Shown: piece after piece, positions 10,886 to 20,118 of the stretch
Layout of the letters: each line of letters starts with the position of its first letter
How positions within the stretch are numbered: position 1 is the stretch's first letter
Source of the DNA: Cherax quadricarinatus
Taxonomy: Eukaryota > Arthropoda > Malacostraca > Decapoda > Parastacidae
Direction: 5' to 3'
Assembly: GCF_038502225.1 (NCBI RefSeq)
Contig: NC_091325.1
Location: forward strand, 31,796,011 to 31,860,010
DNA length: 64,000 nucleotides
Made by a program: the position numbers and the translations under genes
The notes under the pieces: model-generated
The model's input: the letters and a program-made list of their open reading frames with translations, nothing else
Database searches by the model: none
What the model was told of the DNA's origin: nothing

Positions 10886-10945
10886 CAAATGGCAAGTAGA
10901 GAGGCAGGGCCATATATATGAAAGTTGAAATAGGTGAATACATTA
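10886..10945 (+). mobile_element. LINE family alpha, old copy A: probable 3' terminus
   Basis: Short stretch with GTAGAGAGGCAGGG and ending AAATAGGTGAATAC (about 10931-10944), resembling the AAATAGGTGAGTGC terminus of copy 1. I read it as the end of copy A displaced by insertion D. Too short to be certain. Confidence 0.45.
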
Positions 10946-11495
10946 CAAATCATCACATGTGACTAGCAAAGACTTCATTCAGAAAATTGTTCTACTTAGA
11001 GCATTGTTATGTCCTGGATCTCACTGACATTTTTCAAGAAGCATACCATGAATTCAACATACCAGCCACCAAAATTCATCTGATAGCATGAGATGATGGT
11101 GCCATTGTTGTCAAAGGATACAACTATATATCATGTGTTTTCTACCTTATCTACAATTGGTTATTCATTAGTGTATTCGATAGTAGAGAGTAAAAAAATA
11201 TGACCCGCTTCAGTCTCTTCTAACTTGCAGTAAACTAGAGGTTCTTCTAACATAAAATAAAATGCCAAAGATCACGTTCAATCAGATTGTTCTTACACTC
11301 TGGAATAGAACTTAATATTGGATTACAAGTGTGAGAAAAATGGAAATGCATTGCTTAGTTAACCCACACTTACTATCAATTAATTGAAGCAAATGAAATT
11401 ATTTTACTAAGTTCTTATTTTGTTGAAAATATTTCACACAACAACTATACTTGTTAGTGAAACAAAGCGTTTTGTCTCAAAAATACGGCTTCATG
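10946..11495. other. No recognised feature
   Basis: AT-rich sequence between LINE A/D and a MITE-like repeat. I see no long frame, domain, tandem repeat or RNA gene here. Confidence 0.6.
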
Positions 11496-11712
11496 TACGG
11501 AGGTACCTCGGTATACGACCTTAATTTATTTCAGAAGGCTGTTTAAGTGCCGATCTCTTCAAGTACCGAACGAATTTGCTCCCATAAGGACTAATGTAAA
11601 GCAGATTAATCCATTTCAGACTCCCAAAAATGCACTTACAAAAGCACTTACAAAAATAAACTTACATAATTATTCTAGTCTGGAGGTGGACGTATACCGA
11701 GGTAACACTGTA
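11496..11712. mobile_element. MITE-like element, copy M1 (terminal inverted repeats)
   Basis: About 217 bp with inverted ends: GGTACCTCGGTATACG at about 11502-11517 faces CGTATACCGAGGTAACACTG at about 11691-11710. The flanking TA dinucleotides would fit a Tc1/mariner-type target site. A second copy (M2) at 30713-30930 is similar along its whole length, including CCCATAAGGA and CAGATTAATCC-type internal blocks. No coding capacity, so it would depend on a transposase encoded elsewhere. Confidence 0.75.
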
Positions 11713-11884
11713 AAGTAACTGAACATTTCATCAACGAAGCTTTAAGTGATCTAAGATTGTAACTCCTGGATAATAAACTATCTGCTCTCAAAGTATCAAT
11801 GTTAATTAACTAGGTTGGAGATTACACCACTGACTACATCACGTTACTCAGCACAATACTAGATCCTAAACATAAAAGTAACTC

Positions 11885-12123
11885 CTTCAGTGTCTCACGA
11901 AATCGTAATGACACGATTGAAAACAAACCATACCACGGATGGGGTCTGAACCCGCGGTAAGAGAGTCTCAAAACTCCAGACCGTCACGTTAGCCACTGGG
12001 CCAGCTAGCTAGTTGGATGACTCTTATTGAAGTTACCTGGCCAAGTGGCTAATGCGACGGTCCGGAGTTTTGAGACTGACCGCGGGTTCAAACCCCACCC
12101 GTGGTATTTTTTTTTCTTCAGTG
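11885..12123. mobile_element. Head-to-head inverted pair of tRNA-derived SINE heads with 8-bp direct flanks
   Basis: Left arm (about 11893-12008, minus) and right arm (about 12009-12115, plus) are the same tRNA-derived sequence in opposite orientation. The right arm has a pol III A box near 12038-12056 (TGGCCAAGTGGCTAATGCG) and a B box at 12085-12095 (GGTTCAAACCC), then CCCGTGGTA and a T run. The left arm also carries the 3' body (AACAAACCATACCACGG). CTTCAGTG is present at 11885-11892 and 12116-12123, which looks like a target duplication enclosing the whole pair. These are SINE heads, not functional tRNA genes. Confidence 0.75.
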
Positions 12124-12289
12124 CCAGTGCAGCGGATGAGTCACGTAAAATAAACATTGACAATATTAAGAATAAACTAAATCTGAGGAGAGAATTCAAC
12201 AGCATAAAAGCTCAATTGGTTTGGTAGCAGCATAAAACAGCATCGAGTGTAATGAAGATAGTCAAGATGATACAATAACACTTGAAAAC

Positions 12290-13378
12290 TGTGAAGGTTT
12301 ACTCAGCTCTGTAATAAATTCAGACAGTATTACCAAAGCTGGCTCCTCCTCACGAAAATTAATGAATAGAAAATGAAATAATAATTAACAAAGATAAACA
12401 CTTTATTATTTATTAAAGCAAACATAAAACAATAAAACATGACAGTTACATCCTATTTGAAAGAAAAATGAAAAATGAAATGAATAAAATAACATTTGAA
12501 CTCAACGCTAATATATATATCTTGGGGTGTCTGGTGTTGGTGACACTTCGTGTTGCTGAAATCTTAGCCGTTGCTGATGTGAGGAAGGGGGGGTCGCAGG
12601 TGTTGGTGACCACCACCGGCTAGTTCTTCACAGAGTATCGCCGTGAGTATTCTATCCCTATGACAGGAAAGCAGGTTCTTTACCGCTGCAATGATGTGGG
12701 GTTACGTCCTGCAATTTCATACAGGTGCACAGGTAATTAAATCCAAAATGGGACGTCTCCAGGATGTTAGTCCGTCTCCATCAGTTTTTCTCGTTGATTG
12801 ACAGGTGACCCTCTGTCATCCAAGCTGAAAAGATAGACAGGTTACTCACTGCTTAAGAAATCACTCTCCATGATAAGTACAATACCTAAAAGATGTGGTG
12901 ATTATTACAACAGTCAACTTAGAGCAAGACTGAAAGGACTAAGTTTATTATTGGTCAAAAGTGAAGCTTTCAACTAATAAATCCACTAGAATATAAGGCA
13001 GGCATGTACTTACAGTAGTGCTGGGAGCTGTGAGTCTAGTGATTACTGTTTGGACCAGAGCCTCACACGTCACCTTTCGGGGGGGGGGGAAGAAGGAGGG
13101 GAAGGGATAGCGGGAGCTAGACTGACCCTACCTTAACAAGCAGCCGGCAGTCAAACTATCACTTTCGGGGTGGGGCAAAAAAGGTGGGAATAGTGGGAGC
13201 TTGACTTACCCTACCCTAACAAGTAGCCGGCAAGCAAACTATCACTTTCGGGAAGAGGGGAAAAAAAGGCGTGAATAGCGGGAGCTTGACTTACCCTACC
13301 TTAACAAGTAGCCGGCAATGAAACTATTGTTACTATATACTCCCTCGCTACTCCAATCTATTGAACTTTTCCCTCACA
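12290..13378 (-). repeat. Gypsy-1 3' LTR (1089 bp)
   Basis: Direct repeat of 18760-19570, starting (plus strand) TGTGAAGGTTTACTCAG and ending CCCTCACA. It contains three imperfect ~80-bp tandem units (about 13071-13328) that each begin near CACTTTCGGG and include GCGGGAGCT and AAGTAGCCGGCA. The other LTR has two. It also holds ~180 bp (about 12836-13012) absent from the other LTR. Confidence 0.88.
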
Positions 13379-13949
13379 CTCCCCTATACCAAGACTTATA
13401 TTCAAGGAGTATAAGAAGAATAGGCGAGGAAAAAGTTCTAACATATGGAAGTTGCGTAAGGCAAGAAATCTTCTTCTGACTGTCACGACTTAACCTGTCA
13501 GAGAAATAATTGGATGAACCATTGATATACACAATATGGAACTTAAAAGCCTGGAGTGCCAATATCCACCTCAAGAGGCGACTGTTGGTTCCCTTAAAAG
13601 TTTCTAGGTATATCAAAGGTTTGTGGTCCGTTTCTAAAATTAATTCTTTTCCCAGCAAATAAAATTTAAGTTTGGAGATACCCCACACTAGGGCCAAACA
13701 TTCCTTTTCTATGGTGGAGTATCTCGTTTCTGTGGGAAGGAGTTTCTGGCTTAGGAAGCATACAGGGAAGGGAGTACCATCATGGTATTGTAGTAGCACT
13801 GCACCTAAGCCAGTATTGGAGGCATCAGTTCTTAAACAAAATGTTTTATTAATATCTGGAATCTTAAGTATAGGGTCTTTCGAAAAGATGCTTTTAATCT
13901 CATTAAACTTTTCCCGAGCTATGTCGGAAAGTTCAATAGGTTCCTTCAC
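13374..13949 (-). pseudogene. Gypsy-1 RNase H and connection domain
   Basis: A 191-residue frame follows RT after a frameshift at about 14018-14024. RNase H residues are present: Asp in LRTDASNTGLGAVLLQ (residues ~39-54), Glu in YSTIEKECLALVWGI (~77-91), Asp in LILETDHKPLIYLE (~103-116) and Asp in NYFSDRLSRD (~146-155). RNase H would remove the RNA template during cDNA synthesis. The frame ends just inside the LTR. The domain itself looks intact. Confidence 0.88.
13379..13387 (-). other. Gypsy-1 polypurine tract
   Basis: Immediately 5' of the 3' LTR on the minus strand lies the purine-rich ATAGGGGAG, the expected plus-strand primer position. Assigned by position and composition only. Confidence 0.6.
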
Positions 13950-14020
13950 AGACTTTTTAAGGAAGTCGGATAAGATGCCTGTAAGATCAGTAAGATTCGG
14001 GATAAACCGTGCAAAAAAAA

Positions 14021-14767
14021 TTAAAAAGAACCAAGAAAGCTATGCATGAGCTTCTTGGTTTTGAGGAATTTAAATTCTAATAAAGCTTTGATCTTACTGG
14101 GGAGAGGCTGCAGAGAGTTATTAGAAAGTATCAGTCCAAGATATCTAATCCTGTTATACCCAAGGAAGCATTTCTTCAGCTTGGCAGTGAGGCCATGTGA
14201 GCGTAACCTTCGCAAAACTGATGTTAATATTTGGATATGTTCGCCCCACGTGGATGTCATTACGTAAATGTTATCAAAATAAACTGAAACATTTGGCATA
14301 TTACCCAAGACCTTTCTCATCAGTCTCACGTAGGTAGCACAGGCAGTTACCAAACCGAAGGGCATAGTTCTATATTGCATCAGTCCTTGGTGTGTAGGAA
14401 AAGTGGTGTACTGCCTAGAAGAAGGATATACCATTACTTGATGATATGCCTGTGCAATATCAATCTTTGAAAAGAAGGAAGCGTCATAAAATTTGTGTAG
14501 ATCGCTATCTATTAAGGGCATAGGCTCAGCATCCCACCGAGTTATAGCATTAAGGCCTCTGAAGTCAATAGCAAGTCTATATGAATTATCCTCCTTCTTA
14601 ACCATGACTACTGGTGAACAATATGAAGATACTGAAGGTTCAATGATCTTTAGTTTTAATAATTTGTCTACCTCTCGGTCAAATGCATCCCTAAGGTGAA
14701 CTGGAACTGGGTATAATTTCCGTTTGATAGGATTGTCAGTCACTAAGTCAATCTTATGGACTACCAT
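14021..14767 (-). pseudogene. Gypsy-1 reverse transcriptase
   Basis: Ty3/gypsy-type RT of about 248 residues. Motifs in order: PIKRKLYPVP (~14-23), YCSPVVMVKKEDNSYRLAID (~49-68), DFRGLNAIT (~68-76), FFSKIDIAQAYHQV (~96-109, first catalytic Asp), MPFGLVTACATYV (~134-146) and VYFDNIYVM (~161-169). In the last, the usual YxDD pair has become D-N (14272-14283), which should abolish polymerase activity. The start is reached by a one-base loss in a short T run (plus-strand A run near 14790-14793), which takes the upstream frame out of phase. A second frameshift near 14020 separates it from RNase H. Confidence 0.9.
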
Positions 14768-15471
14768 GGAGGTAACACCTGGAATATCAGAAAGACCTCT
14801 GAAAAGTTACTCACACATTGAAGTAGTTCATGTCTCTTATGGTCATCCAAAGATTCATTAATATTAATGTTGGTTGCGCCCGAGTGGTCAAAAGCCACCA
14901 AGTCATGTAGTTCTTCATCATAGTCTAAGTTAGAGGTGTCAATTACGCACACCTTACATTCTTCAGTTGTCGTATCAAGTTCGTGTGGAAAAACTAAGTC
15001 AAAGTTATTAAGGCAGTTAACCGAATTTCTTCGGTAATATTTCATAAGGATGTTGATATGATAAAGCTTAGGTTTCCCCTTGACTTCTATGAGGCAGTCA
15101 ACTTTCCCACAAATTTTTAATACTTCATATGGACCTTTCCATGCTACTAATAATTTATTTGACTTGATAGGCAAAAGTACAAGAACTTCATCTCCTACTT
15201 TAAAACTTCTCCTCTGACATTTGGAATCAAAATAGGTTTTGTACTGGTCCATTGACAAGCTTAGGTTTTTCAAAACTATGTCAGAGGTCTCCTCAAGTTT
15301 GGATCTAAGGTCAAGGAGAAACTGGTAAGAAGACTGAACCTCAGCATTTACCTCCTCATTAGTCCATAAGTCATGAAGGATGGACAATGGGCCTCTGGCC
15401 TGTCTACCATAGAGAAGTTCAAAAGGTGAAAACCCCAAAGAGTCACTGGGAACTTCCCTCATGGCAAACAA
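14761..15471 (-). pseudogene. Gypsy-1 integrase C-terminal domain and spacer to RT
   Basis: This continues in the same frame as the preceding 905-residue ORF, separated only by a TGA at about 15475-15477 where a Trp codon would be usual. It contains LGFSPFELLYGRQARGPL (~12-29), typical of the end of the gypsy integrase core, then the KGPYEVL-type C-terminal segment (~109-115) with a YHIN block. An acidic spacer follows, ending in LLQCVSNFSEVF before the frameshift into RT. Its position between integrase and RT establishes the inverted domain order. Confidence 0.87.
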
Positions 15472-15474
15472 AGC

Positions 15475-18192
15475 TCAGGGTAGGTAACGATGCCACTCCT
15501 TAGGTTTAAGGGAGCAAAGTTTCCTTAAAATGGACTTGAGAATTGAATGCTGGCGCTCAGTCCTCCCATTACAGCTGGGATGATAGGGTGTGGTGAAGAG
15601 AGGCTTCACTCCCAGAAGTTGGTATTGGTGTTGCATTAAGTCAGAGGTGAATTGTGTCCCACGATCAGACAAAATTTCTCTAGGGATGCCCACTCTGGAG
15701 AAGATGGACAAAAGGGCTTCAGCCACCTCTGTAGTAGTTATGGTCTTTAAGGGTATGGCTTCAGGGAAACTCGAAGCATAATCAACTAATGTTAATATAT
15801 ATCTATGTCCCCCAGATGAAAGTGGAGATAAAGGACCAACGATGTCAATAGCTACTCTTTCAAACGGTACCGTAAAGATAGGCATTTTGACCATAGGTAC
15901 TCGCCTGGTACCTCGGGAGGATGACAGTTGGCAAACTTTACACGATCTACAATAGGTAGTGACATCTGAGGACATTTTTGGCCAAAAATAGGTTTCCCTA
16001 ATTTTATTTAAGGTTTTACGATGCGAGAAATGTCCGGCCACTGGCAGGTCATGAGCCATTTTAAGAACAGTCTCTCTGCATTGACTTGGAACAACTAAGA
16101 TGGAATAGTCTATCTCATCTGAATTTAATTTGAATACTGACTTGTACAAGATACCTTTTATATATTCAAATTTATATGAAAAGTTTTTCCTTTGGATAAC
16201 TTGATTTTGTTTAGCGGCATTATGGCAATTCTGAAGAGAAGGGCAATTACGTTGTAAATTGACAAAGGAGTCCTTCGATATATCTAAAGGCTTAAAGTCA
16301 GGGAAAATCAAAGGATGGACAGTAGGAGAAGCCTGGGCTTTGGTCTGAGCCCTGGTCAAGACATTTATGGTATCGGAGGTGATATCTTCACTTTCATCTA
16401 ACAAGTGAACCGGTGATCCTACTACTTCGCTTTCGAGAGTTGCATCACTGGTTTTTAATCCCACATGAATCTCACGAGACATTGTCTCATCTGAACTTTC
16501 GAGGGGCTTCTCTGACTCTACAGGAAGAGGATCTGAAACACCTATGTCCATCTTTGGTGATGAAAGGTCAACCTCAGAAGGAAGAATGGCACCTTTTACA
16601 TTACCTATTAGTACGGAGCAAGAAGTGATGGGAGCTAGTACGGCTTCAGACCAACCTGTGAACCATTTAGACCTAATGTAACAACGGATGGTAGGAAAAG
16701 CGTCCGTACGGCCCAAGTAGTCTGAAAGTATAGCAGAGGAATGAGTTTCTTTAAGGTTAGGGAACAGCTTATCAGAAATGACTATACATGTGCATCCAGT
16801 GTCTCGTAAAATGGTAGATACATTAAGTCCATTAACTGTTCCTGAACAGAAGGGTGCTTGGTCATTACAGTCTTTAAAACATCTTCCAACTTTTTGGACC
16901 TTCTTAGAAGGACAATCTGGACGTTTATGTCCCTTAACACCACACAAATGACAAACAGGAATAAAAGAAGTCATTTTACTTTCCACTAGAGGCTTTGATT
17001 TCTTAAGGTCTGATGAACCCTTGCCCTTAGGGTTCGATCCCTTTAGGTCTTTATAGGAATTGTGAGCCTCAGCATACAGGTCAGCAGCCTCAGCAACTTC
17101 CTCAGCCTTAATCAGGTTACGTTCTCTGATGAATGTTCGTATCTGATGGGGAAGAGCTGTCAGGAACTGGTCAGCAACCATGAAGTCTCTAAGAGATTCA
17201 TAACTGTGATCAATTCCTGAACTCTCTATCCAAAAGTCGAACAAACGAAAGAGTGTTACCTGTAACTGCTGAAAGTTCTGGCCAGGCTGTAAGGTGGCAT
17301 ACCTGAAATCTTTCCTGTAAGAATTAGTGGTTTTTTGATATGCTTTAAGGATTGCCTTCTTCAGTAGGTTATAATTACATATGATATCCTGCGACAAAGT
17401 TGCATAGATATTCAAGGCTGTACCAGAAAATAACATTCCTAACCTGGTAGCCCAGGTGTCAGCAGGCCATTCACAGAGGGTAGCGGTATTTTCAAACCTG
17501 ATAATGTATGAAGTTATGTCTTCCCCCTCTGTGAAGGGAGGTAAATTAGGTGTTGGAATATGTGCACTGACTGCACGTTGTTCCATTACTCCTTCCTCTA
17601 ATTGTTGTTGTGTAAAAGTTAACTTTTTATTCTCTAATTCAAGGCGAGATTTTTCGAGCTCACGATCCTTTTCTCTCTCTATTAACTCATGTTCTCTAGC
17701 TTTTTCCTCAACTTCTCTATCCTTTGCTCTTTCCTCAAGTTCTCTTAATTTAACCTGTTCCTCACGTATCTTAGCTTGTTCCTCACGTATCTTAGCTTGT
17801 TCCTCACGTATCTTAGCTTGTTCCTCACATTCCCTAGCTCTTTCCTCACGATCAAGTCTATCACGCTCCTTTTGGTCTTCTCGCTCTCTTTCTAACCGTC
17901 TTTCTTGGATTTCTCTCTCAATTCTCTCTCTCTCCTTTTTCTCCTGTCTTTCAAGGTTCTCTTTCTCCTTTTTCTCTTCTCTTTCGATTCTCTCTCTCTC
18001 CTTTTTCTCTTCTCTTTCGATTCTCTCTCTCTCCTTTTCTTCTTCTTTTTCCCTTTCTATCTGTCTTTCTTCTCTCTCAATTCTCTCTCTTTCAAGTCTT
18101 TCCTGGATCTTAGCACTAATGAAAGATTCTAAATTTTTCCCTGTTATTCCTAACTTACTTCCAGCGTTCATCCAAAACTGGTATTCCTCCAT
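15475..18192 (-). CDS. Gypsy-1 Gag-protease-integrase polyprotein, N-terminal part (905 aa)
   Basis: Long open frame. Residues ~25-210 form a highly charged Glu/Arg coiled coil with internal repeats, including three exact EQAKIRE units. Residues ~215-385 are a capsid-like domain (ENTATLCEW, LRDFMVADQFLTALP) of the kind from which vertebrate SCAN domains are thought to derive. A CCHC knuckle CHLCGVKGHKRPDC lies at ~412-425 and an aspartic protease box RDTGCT at ~462. Integrase then begins without any RT between: an HHCC zinc site (HDLPVAGHFSH ... CRSCKVC, ~710-755) and a catalytic core with IDIVG, SDRGTQFT and NGRTERQ, a D-35-E arrangement. The frame stops at 15475 in the middle of integrase. 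The start chosen is the first Met after the leader. Confidence 0.92.
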   Translation of the reverse strand: MEEYQFWMNAGSKLGITGKNLESFISAKIQERLERERIEREERQIEREKEEEKERERIEREEKKERERIEREEKKEKENLERQEKKERERIEREIQERRLEREREDQKERDRLDREERARECEEQAKIREEQAKIREEQAKIREEQVKLRELEERAKDREVEEKAREHELIEREKDRELEKSRLELENKKLTFTQQQLEEGVMEQRAVSAHIPTPNLPPFTEGEDITSYIIRFENTATLCEWPADTWATRLGMLFSGTALNIYATLSQDIICNYNLLKKAILKAYQKTTNSYRKDFRYATLQPGQNFQQLQVTLFRLFDFWIESSGIDHSYESLRDFMVADQFLTALPHQIRTFIRERNLIKAEEVAEAADLYAEAHNSYKDLKGSNPKGKGSSDLKKSKPLVESKMTSFIPVCHLCGVKGHKRPDCPSKKVQKVGRCFKDCNDQAPFCSGTVNGLNVSTILRDTGCTCIVISDKLFPNLKETHSSAILSDYLGRTDAFPTIRCYIRSKWFTGWSEAVLAPITSCSVLIGNVKGAILPSEVDLSSPKMDIGVSDPLPVESEKPLESSDETMSREIHVGLKTSDATLESEVVGSPVHLLDESEDITSDTINVLTRAQTKAQASPTVHPLIFPDFKPLDISKDSFVNLQRNCPSLQNCHNAAKQNQVIQRKNFSYKFEYIKGILYKSVFKLNSDEIDYSILVVPSQCRETVLKMAHDLPVAGHFSHRKTLNKIRETYFWPKMSSDVTTYCRSCKVCQLSSSRGTRRVPMVKMPIFTVPFERVAIDIVGPLSPLSSGGHRYILTLVDYASSFPEAIPLKTITTTEVAEALLSIFSRVGIPREILSDRGTQFTSDLMQHQYQLLGVKPLFTTPYHPSCNGRTERQHSILKSILRKLCSLKPKEWHRYLP

Positions 18193-18759
18193 GCTTGCAA
18201 GAATAACTTAAACTATCAGGGGAAATGAAACGGGTATTAAAGAAAACGGAGGGTTCAATTCCTGCTCCGCTCAAACTGTAAATAAACCAGAGGGCTCGAT
18301 CCCTGCTTCAATTAAACAATATGTATTAATTAAAACGAAGGGTTCTATGCCGGCTCTGAACAAACAGTAAGTAGAATGGGGTCCCTTGACCATCCAATCT
18401 TCTCACCAACAAATCAAGAGTGTCCAACGACAGTTCCCTTGATAAAATAAAGAGCTCAATGAAACAAATTGTCACTAGAAAATCTCAGGTCCCTAGAGTC
18501 TAATCCTCCAAAGTGTTTCAAGCTCACAAGAATGGTGGCAGAATTAAATATTATATCCTGCCTGACTTGACTTACAATAAATTGAGACTATAACAATCAC
18601 CAAATCTTTTAAATACCTGTACCGTAGTCCTACCATAGAGAATGATTACTCATGGCTGGTGGTAACCGTCTAGGGTATGCAGCGTTGAAGTTCCAATGGT
18701 AGATTCGAGATGGAATTGAATCTTGATTCAGTAGAGTTGATCCTGGCAAGGTCGCCTCT
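18193..18759 (-). other. Gypsy-1 leader (5' UTR)
   Basis: About 570 bases between the 5' LTR and the Gag start. It includes three imperfect ~50-bp repeats at about 18240-18375, each with an AGGGTTCAATTCCTGCT-like block. The repeat function is unknown. No ORF of note. Confidence 0.6.
18741..18757 (-). promoter_or_regulatory. Gypsy-1 putative primer binding site
   Basis: Directly downstream of the 5' LTR on the minus strand is GGCGACCTTGCCAGGA, the expected position for tRNA priming. I could not name the tRNA. Assigned by position only. Confidence 0.4.
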
Positions 18760-19570
18760 TGTGAAGGCTTACTCAGCCCTGTAATAACTTCAGACAGTAT
18801 TACCAAGGCTGGCTCCTCCTCAGGAAAATTAATGAATAGAAAAAGAAATAATAACAGACAAACATAAACACTTTATTATGTAGAAAATATAAAATATAAA
18901 ACACTTAAATATGAAATATCAATCCTACATTAAAGAAAATGAAAAATGAAAAATATAAATGATAACTGAATTCAACACTAATATATATAGGGGTGTCTGG
19001 TGTTGGTGACACTGTGTTGTTGAAATCGTAGCCGTTGCTGATGATGGGGGGGGGGGGTCGCAGGTGTTGGTTACAACCCACTGGCTAGTTTTTCACAGTA
19101 TAGCCTTGAGTATTATATCCCGATGACAGGAAAGCAGGTTCTTTACCGCTGCAATGATGAGGGGTTACGTCCTGCAATTTCATACAGGTGCACAGGTAAT
19201 TAAATCCAAAAAGGGGAAGTCTCAGGACGTTAATCCATCTCCACCAGTTCTTCTCGTTGATTGACAGGTGACCCTCTCTGTCATCCAAGAGTAGTGCTGG
19301 TAGCTGTGAGTCTAGTGATTACTGTTTGGACCAGAGCCCCACACGTCACCTTTCGGGGGGGGGGGAGGAGGAGGAGGGGAAGGGATAGCGGGAGCTAGAC
19401 TGACCCTACCTTAACAAGCAGCCGGCAGTCAAACTATCACTTTCGGGGTGGGGGAAAAAGGTGGGAATAGCGGGAGCTTGACTTACCCTACCTTAACAAG
19501 TAGCCGGCAATGAAACTATTGTTACTATATACTCCATCGCTACTCCTATCTATTGAACTTTTCCCTCACA
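18760..19570 (-). repeat. Gypsy-1 5' LTR (811 bp)
   Basis: Partner of 12290-13378 with the same ends (TGTGAAGG ... CCCTCACA on the plus strand). It is shorter by one ~80-bp tandem unit and a ~180-bp block. Many substitutions and small indels separate the two LTRs, so the insertion is not recent. Confidence 0.88.
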
Positions 19571-20118
19571 TTGATTGTTTTCCTGCTAATGTGGCTGAAC
19601 CAAAACTTAGGGTCAGACTTAGCTTTAGCTGCTTTTTCATTTTCGTATTGCCGCTGGGCCTCCCTCCTTATCTATGCATATACATTTCTGGCTCTTCTAC
19701 GATTCTCCTTATTTTCCTGGGTCTTTTTGCCTTCTATACTTCTTCCATTCTCTAGTGCACATAGGTGTGGTTCTCTACACGTTTGGGTGAACCAAGGGCT
19801 CGTTTTGGCCTTCCCATTATTTCTGTTGCCCTTGGGTGTGAGCCTCTCCTCTGTTTTCTTGCATTTCGATGTCATTATTCCATCATATCATTTACTGATT
19901 TTCCCTACAGTACTCTTTCCCGTTGAAACTTGTGCAGGAAATTCCTCATACTTCTGTAGTCCCCTCTTTTGAAGTTTGACTTCATTCGTTCTGCCCTTCC
20001 TGCTTTCCTCTTCACTTGTATTTCTACTATGCATTCTAAGCTCAGGACTAAGTGATCACTAGGTTCGAGGGGCCTTTCATATGTGATATCCTCAATGTCT
20101 GAAGTACTCAAGGTGAAT
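19571..20118 (-). pseudogene. LINE family alpha, fragment K: endonuclease C-terminus and linker
   Basis: On the minus strand the end of the endonuclease (STSDIEDITYERPLEPSDH, about 20055-20112) is followed by ERMKSNFKRGDYRSMRNFL. After a stop and frame changes come SKCKKTEERLTPKGN and TQENKENRRRARN (about 19680-19870), matching the start of copy 1. It is cut at 19570 exactly at the Gypsy-1 LTR, inside the SHIRRK-type block, and at about 20118 by a gypsy RT fragment. The rest of K is not found on the other side of Gypsy-1. Confidence 0.78.

Larger units (their letters stand above)
12290..19570 (-). mobile_element. Gmr1-like Ty3/gypsy-class LTR retrotransposon (Gypsy-1), nearly full length
   Basis: A 7.3-kb minus-strand element bounded by two LTRs with TG...CA ends (12290-13378 and 18760-19570). 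In transcription order it encodes coiled-coil/Gag, a CCHC knuckle, protease, integrase, then reverse transcriptase and RNase H. Having integrase before RT is the copia-like order known in the Gmr1 branch of Ty3/gypsy elements. Disabling changes are few: one stop, two frameshifts and a D-to-N change in the RT active site. There is no matching 5-bp target duplication. The right flank is a truncated alpha LINE (19571-20118), while the left flank is unrelated, suggesting recombination or deletion after insertion. Confidence 0.88.

Noticed and set aside
12038..12107. A functional tRNA gene
   Set aside because: A and B boxes are present, but acceptor and anticodon stems do not pair properly, and the sequence recurs as a SINE head elsewhere in the window.
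17456..18211. 251-codon Ser/Leu-rich plus-strand frame
   Set aside because: Antisense of the Glu/Arg-rich coiled coil of Gypsy-1 Gag; low complexity and no domain.
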